Assembly: GCF_020687685.1 (NCBI RefSeq)
Contig: NZ_JAJEWM010000004.1
Coordinates: forward strand, 124,001 to 188,000
DNA from: Tessaracoccus sp. OS52
GTDB lineage: Bacteria > Actinomycetota > Actinomycetes > Propionibacteriales > Propionibacteriaceae
Reading direction: 5' to 3'
Length of the DNA: 64,000 nucleotides
Shown in pieces: positions 63,006 to 64,000 of this stretch (its first letter is position 1; each line of letters starts with the position of its first letter). The translations under genes were made by a program, and so were the position numbers. The notes beneath the pieces were generated by a model. That model ran no database searches and was not told where the DNA came from. It was given only the letters and a program-made list of their open reading frames with translations.

Positions 63006-64000
63006 ATGACGACGGGGGCCAGCGCCCCACCAGCGCTGCTCGGAACCCGTGACCCCGCCCTGACGGAAGCCGTGCTCGCCACCGCAGTGGCGCTGGGAGT
63101 GCAGGTTGAGGTGGTGCAGGACCGCGACGAACTCAGGCGTGGCTGGGCTGCTGCGCCCGTGAGGCTGCTGGGCTCGGACATGGCGGCGCGGGCCGCTGTG
63201 CTGGAACGGTTGGCGGGCACCTATGTGGTCGGGGTCGCGGACCAGAGTCTGCTCGCGGCGTCGGCGCAGCTGCGGGCGCCCGCGTTGGCGCTGCCGGACG
63301 CCACGGCAGAGCTCGCCGACGTGCTCGCGGGGCATCTGCAGGGGGAGAGCGGGGGCTTGCTGCTGGCGGTCGTGGGAGCCTCCGGCGGGCTGGGAGTCAG
63401 CTCACTGGTGGTCGGGCTGGCGACGGTGGCCGCCGCGGCCGGCACTCGGAGCGCGGCGGTCGAGCTCGCCGAGTGCGGTGGCGGCCTGGACCTGCTGTTC
63501 GGGGCCGAGACGCGGGAGGGGCTGCGCTGGGACGGGCTGGGGCAGGCGCAGGGTCAGCTGGGTGACCTCGACGGGCACCTGCTCTCCACGGACGGCGTGG
63601 ACGTCCTGGCTCTGGACAGACGCCGCCCCGCCCACCCCGACGCGGCGGCGGTCGCTGCGGTGCTCGGATCCCTAGCACGCACCCATGGAGCCGTGTTCAT
63701 CGACGCCGGATCCGCCGGAAACGCCCGGCTCGACGCCCATGGGACGCAGACGTTGCTGGTGGTTGGTGCCGACGTGGCGTCGGTGGCCTCCGCCCGCATG
63801 GTGGTGGAGCGGCGAGGGCTGGAGTCGGCCCGGCTGGTGGTGCGGAGCGGGCCGGGCCGCACGCTGCCCGCAGAAGCAGTCGCCGAGTCCCTGGGAATGG
63901 GGCTGCTCGGTGAGGTCCGGCACGACAAGGCCCTGCTGCGGCTGGCGCAGTCGGGTGGGAGCGTGGCATCCGCGCAGGCGCGCAGGTTCCGACGGGACGC
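63006..64000 (+). CDS. CpaE/Ssd-like MinD-superfamily protein, 3' end cut by the window edge
   Basis: The frame is open to the last base, giving at least 331 residues. It resembles septum-site-determining protein Ssd (Rv3660c type) and CpaE/TadZ. An N-terminal receiver-like domain (LLGTRDPALTEAVLATAVAL) precedes the ATPase domain LLLAVVGASGGLGVSSLVVG, in which the deviant Walker A (GASGGLGVSS) lacks the usual Lys. FIDAGSAGNARLD is the switch region. In actinobacteria it heads the tad/flp pilus locus, so tadA and tadB probably follow outside the window. An in-frame GTG at 62994 is an alternative start. Confidence 0.87.
   Translation, partial: MTTGASAPPALLGTRDPALTEAVLATAVALGVQVEVVQDRDELRRGWAAAPVRLLGSDMAARAAVLERLAGTYVVGVADQSLLAASAQLRAPALALPDATAELADVLAGHLQGESGGLLLAVVGASGGLGVSSLVVGLATVAAAAGTRSAAVELAECGGGLDLLFGAETREGLRWDGLGQAQGQLGDLDGHLLSTDGVDVLALDRRRPAHPDAAAVAAVLGSLARTHGAVFIDAGSAGNARLDAHGTQTLLVVGADVASVASARMVVERRGLESARLVVRSGPGRTLPAEAVAESLGMGLLGEVRHDKALLRLAQSGGSVASAQARRFRRD

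Overview
The window is high-GC, gene-dense bacterial chromosome of an actinobacterium. Supporting signs are a WhiB-family Fe-S regulator, a class A penicillin-binding protein with a C-terminal PASTA domain, a FolP2-like pterin-binding paralogue, a short SRP RNA upstream of dnaX, an ECF42-type sigma factor, many GTG/TTG starts, and the gene order metallophosphoesterase - ponA - whiB - ridA - nth - tlpA - nudix - ssd, which I recall from mycobacteria (around Rv3683 to Rv3660c). A Propionibacteriaceae-like host is my guess only; the sequence does not prove it.

Region 1 (1-14.2 kb) is a surface-polysaccharide locus in two convergent blocks. The + block encodes GDP-mannose 4,6-dehydratase, a glycosyltransferase, a GDP-perosamine-synthase-like aminotransferase and a flippase-like membrane protein. 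The - block runs from a WbpM/CapD-like membrane dehydratase through a fusion of a WecA/WbpL-type phosphoglycosyltransferase with a short-chain sugar reductase, a WbuB-like glycosyltransferase and the three UDP-L-FucNAc enzymes (CapE/CapF/CapG types), to a NeuD-family acetyltransferase. Together they would make an undecaprenyl-linked glycan holding a UDP-GlcNAc-derived first sugar, L-FucNAc and probably N-acyl-perosamine. No polymerase is visible.

Region 2 (14.2-19.1 kb) has two secreted cell-wall proteins, an L,D-transpeptidase and an RlpA-type barrel protein, which share a Cys/Trp-rich repeat domain I do not recognise. An OafA-type acyltransferase follows. The gaps, and the end of the acyltransferase gene, are filled by a dispersed inverted-repeat family. 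Related copies lie in frame inside dnaX (23.8 kb) and after deoA (32.7 kb).

Region 3 (19-40 kb) is mostly core genome: CBS protein, KtrB/KtrA potassium uptake, SRP RNA, an orphan histidine kinase, dnaX-ybaB-recR, MFS exporters, FolP2, a YCII/ECF42 pair with a matching promoter, deoA, a lipoprotein, an AI-2E-family permease, a frameshifted LuxR-type regulator beside a flavin monooxygenase, tRNA-Pro(CGG) and a pyrimidine-dimer glycosylase.

Region 4 (40-55 kb) is a sugar-catabolic island, probably for beta-mannan: a Tat-exported GH5 enzyme, an SGNH esterase, a carbohydrate ABC importer without its own ATPase, a LacI repressor, a GH2 beta-mannosidase, an 829-residue protein of unknown family and a sugar isomerase. 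Three near-palindromic CTAAA-N4-TTTAG operators sit on three promoters and tie it into one regulon.

Region 5 (55-64 kb) is the conserved ponA/whiB/nth neighbourhood, ending in a partial CpaE/Ssd-like gene that usually precedes a tad pilus locus.
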